A stretch of DNA of 53,853 bases, from assembly GCA_003487005.1 (NCBI GenBank), contig DNFG01000336.1, positions 892-54,744 of the forward strand. The letters run 5' to 3'. The notes below the pieces were generated by a model. It saw only the letters and a program-made list of their open reading frames with translations, did not search any database and was not told where the DNA came from. The stretch is from Bryobacterales bacterium. GTDB taxonomy: Bacteria > Acidobacteriota > Terriglobia > Bryobacterales > Bryobacteraceae. The translations under genes and the position numbers were made by a program. Shown one piece after another: positions 1 to 9,465 of this stretch (positions are counted from its first letter, which is position 1; each line of letters begins with the position of its first letter).

Positions 1-633
1 CCCCTTGGCCCGCGCGGTGCGGATGAACTCCTGCGCCAGAGTCTCGCGCAGCCCGGCGCGCGTGAGCCTGGCGATGGAGGCGCTGTAGATGATGCCGAGG
101 GTGAGCGCGGGCAGCACCCAGTCGTCGGCGTCATACCAGCCGGAGGCGTTGAACCAGCGCAGCTTGAGGCCGAAGATCAGGGCCATGAGCGGCCCCAGCA
201 CGAGGCTGGGCGTGCAGATGCCGGCGGTGGCGGCCATCATGCAGGCGCGGTCCTCCAGCGTGTTCGGGCGCACCGCCGCCAGCGCGCCCATGGGAATGCC
301 CAGCCCCAGCGCGATGACCAGCGCCGCGCACCCGACGAGCGCGCTGACGGGGAAGCCCTGGAGGATGATCTCATCCACGGTGCGCCCGCCGTTTTTCTCG
401 GACACGGGAAACTGGAAGGTGGCGAAGCCGCGGATGTGCCGCCAGAGCTGGACGATCTCCGGCTGGTCGAGGCCGAGCTGGGCCATCTTTTGCGCGCGGA
501 TGTGCTCGGGGATGTTGCGCTCGCTCTCCAGGGGGCTGCCGGGCGCGCGCTTGAGCAGCACGAAGGTGATGCAGAGCACCGCCAGGATGACGATGCCCCC
601 TTGGATGAGTCGGCTGGCGAAAAAGCGGAGCAT
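1..633 (-). CDS. ABC transporter permease, DppB/OppB type (partial, runs off window start)
   Basis: An inner-membrane permease subunit of a peptide/nickel-type ABC importer. The ATG is at 633-631 and 211 codons are open to the window edge with no stop. The protein begins MLRFFASRLIQGG, continues with a first membrane helix (IVILAVLCITFVLLKRAPG, the typical DppB start), then a periplasmic loop and further helices. The visible end carries the EAA-type coupling motif (ETLAQEFIRTARAKG), which contacts the ATPase in this family. The C-terminal third is missing. The substrate cannot be told from this part; oligopeptide or dipeptide is the family default. It is divergent from the M14 peptidase gene, with 141 bases between the two starts. 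Confidence 0.85.
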   Translation of the reverse strand, partial: MLRFFASRLIQGGIVILAVLCITFVLLKRAPGSPLESERNIPEHIRAQKMAQLGLDQPEIVQLWRHIRGFATFQFPVSEKNGGRTVDEIILQGFPVSALVGCAALVIALGLGIPMGALAAVRPNTLEDRACMMAATAGICTPSLVLGPLMALIFGLKLRWFNASGWYDADDWVLPALTLGIIYSASIARLTRAGLRETLAQEFIRTARAKG

Positions 634-774
634 CAGGGAAAAATGGCGGCCCTTGCATAACCGGGGCGCGCCGCGCGCGCAAGACTCGGAATTCGCCCCT
701 CCGCCGCCGTGTTCATGCCCGCGCGGAAAAAGAAGGAAAGACCGCCGCCGCTGTGCCATTTCTCTCCGCCCGCC

Positions 775-3393
775 ATGCATCTCCCGTCACGCCTCCTCGC
801 CGCGCTTTCACTCGCCGCCCTCGTCTCATCCCGCGCCGCGGAGCCGGAGCCGCGCGCGCTGGAATACTACCTGCCGGTGGCGGCCTCGAACTACGACCCC
901 GCCGTGCCAACGCCGCAACAGGCGCTCGGCTTCCAGGTCGGCGAGTGGCATCTGCATCATCATGAGCTGGTGGACTATCTCGGCAAGGTGGCCGCGCAGT
1001 CGGACCGCGTGACGCTGACCGAATACGCGCGCTCCCATGGGCGGCGGCCGCTGGTTTACCTCGCCATCACCGCGCCGGAGAATCATGCCCGGCTGGAGGA
1101 CATCCGCAAAGCCCACCTCGCCCGTGTCGAGTCGCCGGAAAAAGACGCGGACATCAGCGGCGCGCCCATTGTTGTCTGGATGGGCTACGGTGTGCATGGC
1201 AACGAGCCCAGCGCCTCGAACGCCTCCGTTTTGCTAGCCTACCACCTCGCCGCCGCGCGCGACGCGCAGACGGCGGATTTTTTGAAAAAGGCCGTCGTGC
1301 TTTTGGAACCCTGCCTGAACCCCGACGGCTTCGAGCGCTTCGCCGACTGGACCAACAGCCACCGCGGCCGCCACCCCAGCGCGCGCCGCGCGGACCGCGA
1401 GCATCAGGAGGGCTGGCCCAGCGGGCGCTCGAACTACTATTGGTTCGACCTTAACCGCGACTGGCTGCCCGCCGTCCACCCAGAGTCCCAGGGACGGCTG
1501 CGGCTTTTCCATGACTGGCAGCCGAACATCGTCACCGACTATCATGAGATGGGCAATGTGAACCGCAGTTACTTCTTCCAGCCCGGCATCGCCAAGATGG
1601 TGCATCCGCTGACACCGAAGCAAAACCAGGCCCTGACCGAAAAGATGGCGCAGGAGCACGCGAAGGCGCTCGATGCCATCGGCTCCCTCTACTACACGGG
1701 CGAAAGCTACGACGACTACTACATCGGCAAAGGCTCCACTTACCCGGATGTGAACGGCTCCGTCGGCGTGCTCTTCGAGCAGGCCAGCTCGCGCGGCTAC
1801 CACCAGGACACCGAGCACGGGCGGCTGGACTTCCCCTTCACCATCCGCAACCAGATCACCACCAGCCTCTCCACCCTGCGCTCCGCCCACGCCCTGCGCG
1901 CCGAGTTCCTCGCCTACCAGCAGGGTTTTTACCGCGACGCGCTCAAGGAAGCCGCCGCGTCTAAAACGCAGGCGTTCATTTTCTCCGCGCCCGGCGACTC
2001 CGCCCGGCTGGAGGCCTTCCAGACCCTGCTCGCGCGCCATCAAATCCAGTCCCACCGGCCGGCGCAGGATGTGAAAGCGGGCGACCGCACCTTCGCCGCC
2101 GCCGACTCGCTGGTCGTGCCCGCGCGCCAGCGCCAGTTCCGCCTCATCACCGCGATGTTCGAGACGCGGACGAAGTTCGAGAGCAACATCTTTTATGACG
2201 TGTCCGCCTGGCATCTGCCCTCCGCCTTTGGCCTGCTCCATGCCGGGCTGGAAAGCGCGCCCGCCCCCGCCGCCGCCCCGCTCGTGAAAGCCGCCGGAGC
2301 CCTCACTGGTGTGGAGAAAGCCTACGCCTACGTTTTCTCCTGGGAGCCGCGCCACGCGCCGCGCGCCCTTTGGCGGCTCATTGAGGCAAAGGCCCGCTGC
2401 TGGGCCGCCACGCGCGCCTTTTCCACCCCCGATGCCGATGGCAAAAAGACCCTCTGGCCGCATGGCAGCATCGTCGTGCCCGTGGCCGTGCAGGACCGGC
2501 TTTCATCCGAAGAGCTGCGGCAGCTCATGGAGACCATCGCCAAGGAAGACACCCTGGAGGTGCGCGCGCTGGGCACCGGCTACCACGGCGGCGTGCCCGA
2601 CCTCGGCAGCCCCACTTTTCAGCCGCTCGAAAACAACGGCGTGCTGCTCGTGACAGGTGCCGGTGCCGGCTCCGTCACAGCGGGCGAGATCTGGCACCAT
2701 TTTGACCAGGTGTGGCAGACACCGCTGACCATGGCCGAGGGCGGGCAGCTCACCACCACGCTGCTGAACAGCTTCTCCACCGTCATCCTCGCCAGCACGC
2801 CCTTCACCAGCCTGCCCGTTGGTGCCAGGAGCGCGCTGCAGAGCTGGGTCTCGCGCGGTGGCTGCCTCATTGCCATAGGCTCCTCTGCAGGCTCCCTCGC
2901 CGCCCAGGACTGGTGCAAGATTGAACTCGCCAAAGCCGCCGTTGACACCCCGCCCAAGGACAAGCCGACCCAGGAGACGCTGCCCTATGAGGACGCCGCC
3001 GAGCGCCGCACCGGGCGCGAACTCAACGGCGTCATCGTCGAGGCCCGATACGACCGCACCCACCCTCTGGCATGGGGGTTCGGCCCGCGACCGCTCATCC
3101 AGCTCATGCGGGATGGCGCCACCTTTCTCAAACCCGCCTCCAGCAGCTATCTGAACCCGCTGCAATACACCGACGCCCCCCTCGTCTCAGGCTCCGCCTC
3201 CAAGGAAAACCTCGAAGCCATGAAAGCCGTCACCCCCGTCCAGGTCAAAGTGGTGGACAGCGGCCGCGTCATCCTCCTCACCGACAACCCCGTCTTCCGC
3301 GGCCACTGGCTCGGCACCGAAAAACTGCTCGCCAACGCCATCTTCTTCGGCCCTCACGTCAGCACCACCGGCGGGGACGAGGATGAGCACTGA
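775..3393 (+). CDS. Secreted M14-family zinc carboxypeptidase-like protein
   Basis: About 872 residues. The ATG at 775 is preferred over an in-frame start 66 bases upstream because it gives a clean signal peptide (MHLPSRLLAALSLAALVSSRAAE). The peptidase M14 fold fills roughly residues 25-380. The first zinc pair is in VHGNEPS (His and Glu), substrate-binding Asn-Arg in FDLNRDWLP, the third zinc ligand in DYHEMG, and the general-base glutamate in GVLFEQAS. The remaining ~480 residues form a long C-terminal region, part of which may resemble a class I glutamine-amidotransferase-like fold (inference). Likely exported to degrade peptides or modify peptidoglycan stem peptides. It lies beside a peptide-type ABC permease, so a role in peptide scavenging is plausible but unproven. 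Confidence 0.85.
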   Translation: MHLPSRLLAALSLAALVSSRAAEPEPRALEYYLPVAASNYDPAVPTPQQALGFQVGEWHLHHHELVDYLGKVAAQSDRVTLTEYARSHGRRPLVYLAITAPENHARLEDIRKAHLARVESPEKDADISGAPIVVWMGYGVHGNEPSASNASVLLAYHLAAARDAQTADFLKKAVVLLEPCLNPDGFERFADWTNSHRGRHPSARRADREHQEGWPSGRSNYYWFDLNRDWLPAVHPESQGRLRLFHDWQPNIVTDYHEMGNVNRSYFFQPGIAKMVHPLTPKQNQALTEKMAQEHAKALDAIGSLYYTGESYDDYYIGKGSTYPDVNGSVGVLFEQASSRGYHQDTEHGRLDFPFTIRNQITTSLSTLRSAHALRAEFLAYQQGFYRDALKEAAASKTQAFIFSAPGDSARLEAFQTLLARHQIQSHRPAQDVKAGDRTFAAADSLVVPARQRQFRLITAMFETRTKFESNIFYDVSAWHLPSAFGLLHAGLESAPAPAAAPLVKAAGALTGVEKAYAYVFSWEPRHAPRALWRLIEAKARCWAATRAFSTPDADGKKTLWPHGSIVVPVAVQDRLSSEELRQLMETIAKEDTLEVRALGTGYHGGVPDLGSPTFQPLENNGVLLVTGAGAGSVTAGEIWHHFDQVWQTPLTMAEGGQLTTTLLNSFSTVILASTPFTSLPVGARSALQSWVSRGGCLIAIGSSAGSLAAQDWCKIELAKAAVDTPPKDKPTQETLPYEDAAERRTGRELNGVIVEARYDRTHPLAWGFGPRPLIQLMRDGATFLKPASSSYLNPLQYTDAPLVSGSASKENLEAMKAVTPVQVKVVDSGRVILLTDNPVFRGHWLGTEKLLANAIFFGPHVSTTGGDEDEH

Positions 3394-3417
3394 ACCCGCG
3401 CGCGCGGCTGAGAAATG

Positions 3418-3603
3418 GAGTGCGGGCACTCATGTCCGCAGCGGGCTTCTTTTCAGCAGCCGGGAGTGTCCAGTCCACGGCAAGCCGCCACCGGTGCCTT
3501 GAGGGGATGTCATACCGCACATCATCACGATTTGTGACTCCCTTCCTGGAGTGTGGGAGTCGTGGAGTGATGGATTTCCAGTGCCGCAGCACTCCATGAC
3601 TCC
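3418..3603. repeat. Intergenic inverted repeats (GAGTGC/GCACTC and GGAGTC.../...GACTCC)
   Basis: Two palindromic units lie in the 284-base gap after the M14 gene. At 3418-3431, GAGTGC and GCACTC flank a GG. At 3556-3569 and 3590-3603, the arms GGAGTCGTGGAGTG and CACTCCATGACTCC pair at 13 of 14 positions around a 20-base loop, which itself contains AGTGC/GCACT. The shared GGAGTG/CACTCC core suggests copies of one dispersed repeat family. I see no coding potential in the gap. Confidence 0.6.
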
Positions 3604-3677
3604 ACTTCGGATTTCACAATCTGTGGTGACGCCAGGTATGCGACACTGGCACACCCCGTCATCGCCACCCGCCGGGA

Positions 3678-4022
3678 TCAGGCGGCGGCGCGGTGGGTGA
3701 CTTCGTTGAAGGCGCGGGTCAGGGCGAGGTTGAGTTCGCTCAAGGCGGTATCTTTGAACTCCGGCTCCAGCGCCTCCGGCAGTGCCGGTGGCAGGACGAC
3801 ACGCCCCGCAGGCTCGTCCATGACATGGGCCAGGGCGGGCGGGCGCTCGAACAAGGCTGCGCAAGGCCGCTTTGGCGCGGTTTCGGCGGTGCTTTGGAGC
3901 CGTCTGATCTGCGCGTCGAGTGTGCGGCAAAGGCCAAGCAATTGATCCCGCACGGTCACGAGCCGTTGGAGTTCGGCTGGAACCGGCTCAAAGGGGTGGC
4001 AGGTGTCGAGTGGCGGAATCAT
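3678..4022 (-). CDS. Small hypothetical protein
   Basis: Not recognised. An ATG at 4022 gives about 114 residues, with a proline-rich start (MIPPLDTCHPFEPVPAEL), a helical heptad-like stretch (RLVTVRDQLLGLCRTLDAQIRRLQS, about residues 20-44) and a C-terminal amphipathic helix near residues 92-112. No signal peptide or membrane helix. A TTG start 13 codons upstream is also open. No clear Shine-Dalgarno precedes the ATG; the upstream sequence is unusually AT-rich for this region. It is divergent from rimO. Composition and an intact frame favour a real gene, but it could be spurious. Confidence 0.45.
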   Translation of the reverse strand: MIPPLDTCHPFEPVPAELQRLVTVRDQLLGLCRTLDAQIRRLQSTAETAPKRPCAALFERPPALAHVMDEPAGRVVLPPALPEALEPEFKDTALSELNLALTRAFNEVTHRAAA

Positions 4023-4070
4023 AGATTTTATAAATTTAAGAATGAAATCTGTAAATTTCAAAAAGATTTA
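4023..4070. promoter_or_regulatory. AT-rich divergent control region with spaced repeats
   Basis: A roughly 48-base AT-rich island in GC-rich surroundings, between the small hypothetical gene and rimO. TAAATTT occurs at 4031-4037 and again at 4052-4058, exactly 21 bases apart (two helical turns). AGATTT at 4023-4028 and AAATCT at 4045-4050 form an inverted pair. It could hold promoters and a protein-binding site; no specific regulator is identifiable. Confidence 0.35.
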
Positions 4071-4235
4071 CCCCATTCACCGCATCTTGTGGGGGGAGAC
4101 CGGCGTGCCCTTTCGGCAATGGGGAATGGGGCTGCGAGTGTCTTTGGGAGGGATGGGGAGGCGTGTTGGATGGCGAATTCCGGCTCATCTTCTGCTTTCG
4201 CACCCCGCATTCTCCCGTATTCTCGCCGCCCATTT

Positions 4236-5591
4236 ATGATCAAAGTCGGTCTCGTCTCCCTCGGCTGCGCCAAGAACCTCATTGACTCCGAGATCATGGT
4301 CGGCCACCTCCAGCAGGCGGGCATGACGATGACGCCGGAGGCTGAGCTGGCGGATGTGCTCATCATCAACACCTGCTCCTTCATTGACATGGCCAAGAAG
4401 GAAAGCGTGGGCGCGATTCATGAGGCGGTGGACGCGCGCGAGGAGTCGAAGAAGCGCAAGCGGCAAAAGATCATCGTGGCGGGCTGCCTTTCCCAGCGTT
4501 TCCGTGAGGAGCTGCCCGCGCTGATGCCTGAGGTGGATGCTTTTATTGGCCTGGACCAGATCACCCAGGTGGCGCCGATCATCCAAAACCTCGTTGGCGT
4601 GAGGGATCACGAGCAGGAGAACCTGGTCACCAAAGGCCCGCAGTACATCCCGGACTACGACACGCCGCGCTTCCGCCTGACGCCGAAGCACTTCGCCTAC
4701 ATCAAGATCGCCGAAGGGTGCAACCACCCGTGCTCGTTTTGCATCATCCCGAAGATCCGCGGCCGCCACCGCAGCCGCAGCCAGGAGAGCATCGTCAAAG
4801 AGGCGCGCCAGCTCATTGAAAGCGGCGTGAAGGAGATCAACCTCATCTCCCAGGACACGACGTACTTTGGCATGGACAAGTGGGAGGGGGACCGGCCGAA
4901 GCCAACCTCCGGCGTGGACAGCAGCAAGGGCGAGTCACTTTCCACGCTGATCCGCGAGCTGAATGCCATCCCGGGGGATTTCTGGATCCGCCTGCTCTAC
5001 ACGCACCCGGCGCACTGGAGTGACGACCTCATCGCGGCCATCGCGGAATCCCCCAAGGTGGCGCGCTACATTGACATGCCGCTCCAGCACATCAGTGACA
5101 ACATGCTCAAGCTCATGCGCCGTGAGACGGACAGCGCGCACATCCGCGGCCTGCTGAAGCGCATCCGCGCGGGCATCCCCGGCATCGCCATCCGCACGAC
5201 CTTCATCGTGGGTTTCCCCGGCGAGACGGACGCGGATTTCCAGGAGCTGGTGCAGTTCATCGAGGATGAGAAATTCGAGCGCGCGGGGGTCTTCAACTAC
5301 TCCCGCGAGGAGGGCACGCGCGCCGACAAGATGGAGGGCCACCTGCACCACATGACGCGCAAGTCGCGCTATGAGAAGGCCATGCTCGCCATTCAGCGGA
5401 ACATCGAGCATGTGAACCAGGACCTGCTGGGCAAAACCCTGCGCGTGCTTGTCGAGGAGCCGGGCGTGGCGCGCGGTGAGATGGACGCGCCGGACATTGA
5501 CACCACCGTCTTTGTCCCGAAGAGGCTGCCCGCAGGCCAGTTCGCCGAGGTGAAAATCAAAGACTGGCGCGGTTACGACTTGGTGGCCTGA
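4236..5591 (+). CDS. rimO: Ribosomal protein uS12 methylthiotransferase RimO
   Basis: Adds a methylthio group to the conserved aspartate of ribosomal protein S12, using two iron-sulfur clusters and S-adenosylmethionine. The start at 4236 gives MIKVGLVSLGCAKN, the classic RimO N-terminus; length is about 451 residues, normal for the family. The N-terminal methylthiotransferase domain supplies cysteines in SLGCAKN, NTCSF and AGCLSQ. The radical-SAM motif is CNHPCSFC near residue 160. A C-terminal TRAM domain ends in VKIKDWRGYDLVA. An in-frame opening reaches back to 3693, but that extension overlaps the small hypothetical gene antisense and has no family match. nusA follows after 184 bases. Confidence 0.95.
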   Translation: MIKVGLVSLGCAKNLIDSEIMVGHLQQAGMTMTPEAELADVLIINTCSFIDMAKKESVGAIHEAVDAREESKKRKRQKIIVAGCLSQRFREELPALMPEVDAFIGLDQITQVAPIIQNLVGVRDHEQENLVTKGPQYIPDYDTPRFRLTPKHFAYIKIAEGCNHPCSFCIIPKIRGRHRSRSQESIVKEARQLIESGVKEINLISQDTTYFGMDKWEGDRPKPTSGVDSSKGESLSTLIRELNAIPGDFWIRLLYTHPAHWSDDLIAAIAESPKVARYIDMPLQHISDNMLKLMRRETDSAHIRGLLKRIRAGIPGIAIRTTFIVGFPGETDADFQELVQFIEDEKFERAGVFNYSREEGTRADKMEGHLHHMTRKSRYEKAMLAIQRNIEHVNQDLLGKTLRVLVEEPGVARGEMDAPDIDTTVFVPKRLPAGQFAEVKIKDWRGYDLVA

Positions 5592-5655
5592 CTGGGAAGG
5601 GGAGTGATGCCGGCGGGCGGATGAGCGAAGAATTTTCTGCAAACGGTTTTTCAGC

Positions 5656-5683
5656 TTGCCGAAAGACTTCCGGGAACTAGACT
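5656..5683 (+). promoter_or_regulatory. Candidate sigma-70-type promoter for the nusA operon
   Basis: TTGCCG at 5656-5661 and TAGACT at 5678-5683 are separated by 16 bases, in the rimO-nusA gap. The elements match a housekeeping promoter only moderately. Its place upstream of the hairpin at 5722 means a transcript starting here would run through that hairpin before reaching nusA. Confidence 0.35.
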
Positions 5684-5721
5684 GGCCGTTCCTTAACCGG
5701 GCGAAGCGCTAATTTTTTGGC

Positions 5722-5751
5722 AGGAGTGGGGTTTTCCCCGCTCCTTTTTTG
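5722..5751 (+). terminator. Intrinsic terminator-like hairpin in the nusA leader
   Basis: AGGAGTGGGG and CCCCGCTCCT pair over ten positions (one G-T wobble) around a TTTT loop, followed by a run of Ts. It ends only about 25 bases before the nusA ATG. It may terminate rimO transcription, or act as an attenuator for the nusA operon. A hairpin of this kind stands before rimP-nusA in many bacteria (established for E. coli). Here rimP itself is absent. Confidence 0.75.
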
Positions 5752-5775
5752 TCTGGATCAGGCTTTGACACTTTT

Positions 5776-7038
5776 ATGATTAGCGAACTGAAATCCGTCT
5801 TCGAATACTACGACAAGGAAAAGGGCATTGACCGTGAGAAAATGGTTGATGCCCTCCAGTTGGCGCTGCTGGCGGCATCGAAGAAAAGCATCGGCCCCGC
5901 GCGTGAACTGCGAATCGTGATTGACCCCGACAAAGGCACCATCAAGGCATGGGCGCGGCTCATCGTGGTGGAGACTGTTTCGAATCCCTGGGAGGAGATC
6001 GCCATCGAGAAGGCGCGCCGGGTCAAAAAGGATGCGCAGGTCGGCGATGAGCTCGATCTGGAGGTCACTCCGAAAAACATGGGCCGCATCGCCGCTCAAA
6101 CCGCCAAGCAGACCATGCTTCAGCGCCTGCGCATGGCTGAGAAGGAAAATCTCTACGACGAGTTCAAGGACCGCACCGGCGATGTCGTCAATGGCACCAT
6201 CCGCCGGTTCGACAAGTCGGACGTGGTCGTGGATCTGGGCAAGTTCGAGGGTGTGATGCCTTCCAAGGAGCGCGTGAGCACCGAGGATTACACTCCCGGC
6301 GACCGGATGCGGTTTTACGTCAAGGCTGTCGAAAAAGACGGCACCCGCGGTCCTGAGATCATCCTCTCCCGCGCGCATGTGAATTTTGTGCGCCGGCTTT
6401 TTGAATTCGAAGTCAGCGAGATCGGCGACCGTACGGTCGAGATCGCCAGCATCGCGCGCGAACCCGGTTACCGCACCAAGGTGGCCGTCCACAGCGCGGA
6501 TGACAAGGTGGACCCGGTCGGCGCCTGCGTCGGCATGCGCGGCGCGCGAGTGAAGAACATCGTGCGCGAGCTGAACAATGAGAAGGTGGACATCATCAAA
6601 TGGAGTCCCGACCCGGCCACCTTCATCCGCGAGGCGCTCAAGCCGGTCAAGGTGCTGACCATCCAGGTCGCCCCCGACAAAAGCTCGGCGCGCCTGACCG
6701 TCAGCGATGAGGACTTGTCGAAGGCCATCGGCCGCCGCGGACAGAACGCCCGCCTTACCACGCGCCTGGTGGGCATGGAGTTGAACATCGAGCGCGACGA
6801 GCACGCCGCCGAGGTCTTTGAAGGCCAGATGGACACCGCCGCCCACGAGCTTGAGACAGCCCTCGGCATCAATCTCGACACCGCGCGCAAACTCATTCAG
6901 GGAGGTCTTGGCGACATCGGCATGCTCATGCAGGTCGAACTCGAAGACATCTCCGACGCCCTCAACGGCGACGAAGTGCTCGCCGCCCAGGTTCACGAAA
7001 GAATCCAGTCCTACATTCCCAAGGGAGCCCAGCCATGA
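5776..7038 (+). CDS. nusA: Transcription elongation/termination factor NusA
   Basis: Binds RNA polymerase and nascent RNA to modulate pausing, termination and antitermination. The ATG at 5776 gives MISELKSVFEYYDKEKGI, the expected start of the RNAP-binding domain; a TTG nine codons earlier falls in the terminator's T-run and is unlikely. About 420 residues. The N-terminal domain is followed by S1 (near residues 130-200, VVNGTIRRFDKSDVVVDLGKFEG), KH1 (GACVGMRGARVKNIVREL) and KH2 (LSKAIGRRGQNARL). The C-terminal acidic region has helix-hairpin-like repeats. The usual upstream partner rimP is not present. infB follows after 78 bases. Confidence 0.95.
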   Translation: MISELKSVFEYYDKEKGIDREKMVDALQLALLAASKKSIGPARELRIVIDPDKGTIKAWARLIVVETVSNPWEEIAIEKARRVKKDAQVGDELDLEVTPKNMGRIAAQTAKQTMLQRLRMAEKENLYDEFKDRTGDVVNGTIRRFDKSDVVVDLGKFEGVMPSKERVSTEDYTPGDRMRFYVKAVEKDGTRGPEIILSRAHVNFVRRLFEFEVSEIGDRTVEIASIAREPGYRTKVAVHSADDKVDPVGACVGMRGARVKNIVRELNNEKVDIIKWSPDPATFIREALKPVKVLTIQVAPDKSSARLTVSDEDLSKAIGRRGQNARLTTRLVGMELNIERDEHAAEVFEGQMDTAAHELETALGINLDTARKLIQGGLGDIGMLMQVELEDISDALNGDEVLAAQVHERIQSYIPKGAQP

Positions 7039-7116
7039 GCCTCCCGGTTTCCAATTTTTCCCGTCAACAAACCTTTTTGACCGCACCGCCCGCCGTTCGC
7101 ACGCATTCACCCTCTC

Positions 7117-9402
7117 ATGCCCAGCCGTCCCTCATCCTCGAAATCCAGCAAAGCCGCCGTCGAAGACCCTCTTGAGGAGGAAGACGAAGTTGCGGAGGGC
7201 AAGCCGCGCAAAAAGGCGGATAAAAAAGTGCTCTCGCTGATCGAGGAAGACACGCCCAAGCCCGCGAAACGCGGGTCGGCAAAAAACCAGGCTGTGCTGC
7301 CGCACATCGGCGCCAAGCCCGCCGCCGCTCCGGAGCCTGCGGCTCCGTCCGAACCAAAGACCTCCGAACCCGCCAAAAAAACCCTGGATGACCAGAAAAA
7401 GGCGGCTTTGAACCTGTTCGAGGAGGACGAGAAACCGAAGACGAAAAAACGCCAGGCAGCGGCCGCGTCCACAGCTCTCCCGCCCATCTCCAAACTCAAG
7501 GAGTCCGGCCCCATCCAGGCCGGTCCGGTGACGCCGCCCGCGGAGACGCCAGTCCCCGCTCAGGCTCCTGCCGCCGAGGAGCCGTCCCCGGAGTTCGAAC
7601 TCACCGAGGATGGGAAAAAAATCATCCACCTCAAAACACCGATCATTGTCAAGGATCTGGCGGAGAAGATGGGCCTGCGTCCTTTCAAAATCATCGCCGA
7701 CCTGATCACGCTCAAAGTCTTCGTTCCAAATGCCGAGAAGGCCATTGAGATAGATGTCGCGGAGAAAGTCTGCGAAAAGCACGGCTTCTTCCTGGAGCGC
7801 GAGAAACGCGGCAAGCCCCCGCCCCGCGTCGAGGAGCCGCCCGTGCGCGAGCCTGAGCCGCTGCCCGAGCCCAAGCCCGAGGAAAAAGACACCCGCGAGC
7901 TGCGCGCCCCCATCATCACATTCATGGGCCATGTGGACCACGGCAAGACCTCCCTGCTCGACGCCGTGCGCAAGACCCAGGTCGTCGAGGGCGAGGCCGG
8001 CGGCATCACCCAGCACATCGGCGCCTACAGCGTCTTCCATGAGGGCAAGCCCATCACCTTCATTGACACACCCGGCCACGCCGCCTTCTCCGCCATGCGC
8101 GCGCGCGGCGCCAATGTCACCGACATCGTCGTGCTCATCATCGCCGCTGACGACGGCATCATGCCGCAGACCAGGGAGGCGCTGAACCACGCCAAGGCCG
8201 CCGGTGTCACCCTCATGGTTGCCATCAATAAGTGCGACCTGCCCGCCGCCAACGTCATGCGCGTCAAATCCCAGCTTCAGGACATGGGACTCGCCCCCGT
8301 GGACTGGGGCGGCGAGATCGAATGCATGGAAGTCTCCGCCAAGACCGGCCAGGGACTCGACAACCTCCTCGAAACCATGGCCCTCCAGGCCGAGGTGCTC
8401 GAATTGAAGGCCGATCCGAAGGCCCCGCCGCGCGCCACCGTCATCGAGTCGTCCATGGTTCCCGGCAAGGGTCCCGTGGCCACCGTCATCGTCCGCCAGG
8501 GCACCCTCAAGCCCGGCCAGCCATTCATTTGCGGTCCGCACTGGGGCAAGACCCGCGCCCTCATCAACGACCGCGGAGAGCACATCCAGGCCGTCAAACC
8601 CGGCATGCCCGTCGAAGTCATCGGCTTCAGCGACATGCCCCACGTCGGCGACGAGCTCGTCGTCATGGACAGCGAGCGCAACGCCAAGAAGCTCAGCGAG
8701 GAGCGCCATGAGGAGAACCGGCAGAAAAAGCTCGCCTCCACCCGCCGCTCCACTCTGGAGCATCTTTTCGCCACCATCGAGGAGGGCAACAAGAAGGCCC
8801 TCAAGCTCGTGCTCAAAGCCGACGCCCAGGGGTCCGTCGAGGCCATCCTCGGCGCGCTCGACGAGATCAAGAGCGACAAGATCAACCTCGATGTCCTCCA
8901 CTCCGATGTCGGGCCCGTCACCGAGTCCGATGTCGTGCTCGCCAGCGCCTCCGACGCCATCGTCATCGGCTTCAATGTCAAGGTGGAGAACAAGGCCCTC
9001 AATGTCGCCAAGAACGACAGCGTCCAAATCAAGCTCTACTCCATCATTTACGAGCTGGTGGACCAGGTCCGCGAGGCCATGTCCGGCCTGCTCGACCCGC
9101 TCACCCGCGAGAAAGTGCTCGGCCACGCCAGGGTCAAGCAGGTCTTCAAGGTACACCGCGGCTATGTCGGCGGCTCCATCGTCATTGACGGGCGCATTGA
9201 CCGCAAGCAGCGCGCCCGCGTCCTGCGCGGCGGCCAGCCTGTGTATGACGGCTCCATCGAGACCCTCCGCCGCTTCCAGGACGAGGTGCCCGAGGTCCGC
9301 AACGGCCTCGAATGCGGCATCAAGCTCCAGGGATTCAGCGACTACGAGGAGGGCGACATCATCGAGTGCTACGAGCTGGAGAAATTCCAGCAAACCCTCT
9401 AA
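7117..9402 (+). CDS. infB: Translation initiation factor IF-2
   Basis: GTPase that brings initiator tRNA to the 30S subunit and drives subunit joining. 761 residues. The first ~165 residues are a charged, low-complexity linker rich in Lys, Glu, Pro and Ala. A conserved IF2_N-like segment follows near residue 170 ([21 protein letters not shown]). G-domain motifs are GHVDHGKTS (G1), DTPGHAAF (G3), NKCDLP (G4) and SAKTGQG (G5). Domains II, III ([13 protein letters not shown]) and the C-terminal tRNA-binding domain are intact. Between nusA and rbfA in the standard order. Confidence 0.97.
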   Translation: MPSRPSSSKSSKAAVEDPLEEEDEVAEGKPRKKADKKVLSLIEEDTPKPAKRGSAKNQAVLPHIGAKPAAAPEPAAPSEPKTSEPAKKTLDDQKKAALNLFEEDEKPKTKKRQAAAASTALPPISKLKESGPIQAGPVTPPAETPVPAQAPAAEEPSPEFELTEDGKKIIHLKTPIIVKDLAEKMGLRPFKIIADLITLKVFVPNAEKAIEIDVAEKVCEKHGFFLEREKRGKPPPRVEEPPVREPEPLPEPKPEEKDTRELRAPIITFMGHVDHGKTSLLDAVRKTQVVEGEAGGITQHIGAYSVFHEGKPITFIDTPGHAAFSAMRARGANVTDIVVLIIAADDGIMPQTREALNHAKAAGVTLMVAINKCDLPAANVMRVKSQLQDMGLAPVDWGGEIECMEVSAKTGQGLDNLLETMALQAEVLELKADPKAPPRATVIESSMVPGKGPVATVIVRQGTLKPGQPFICGPHWGKTRALINDRGEHIQAVKPGMPVEVIGFSDMPHVGDELVVMDSERNAKKLSEERHEENRQKKLASTRRSTLEHLFATIEEGNKKALKLVLKADAQGSVEAILGALDEIKSDKINLDVLHSDVGPVTESDVVLASASDAIVIGFNVKVENKALNVAKNDSVQIKLYSIIYELVDQVREAMSGLLDPLTREKVLGHARVKQVFKVHRGYVGGSIVIDGRIDRKQRARVLRGGQPVYDGSIETLRRFQDEVPEVRNGLECGIKLQGFSDYEEGDIIECYELEKFQQTL

Positions 9403-9465
9403 CCCCCGCCTGGCGGTGTGCCGGTGGCTCCCGCCCCGCCGCCGGCGGTCATCCCCATCCTTCCC

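Noticed and set aside
7132..9393. A 753-codon minus-strand open frame opposite infB
   Set aside because: Antisense frame of IF-2. Composition is Leu/Gly/Asp-rich without motifs, and infB is certain.
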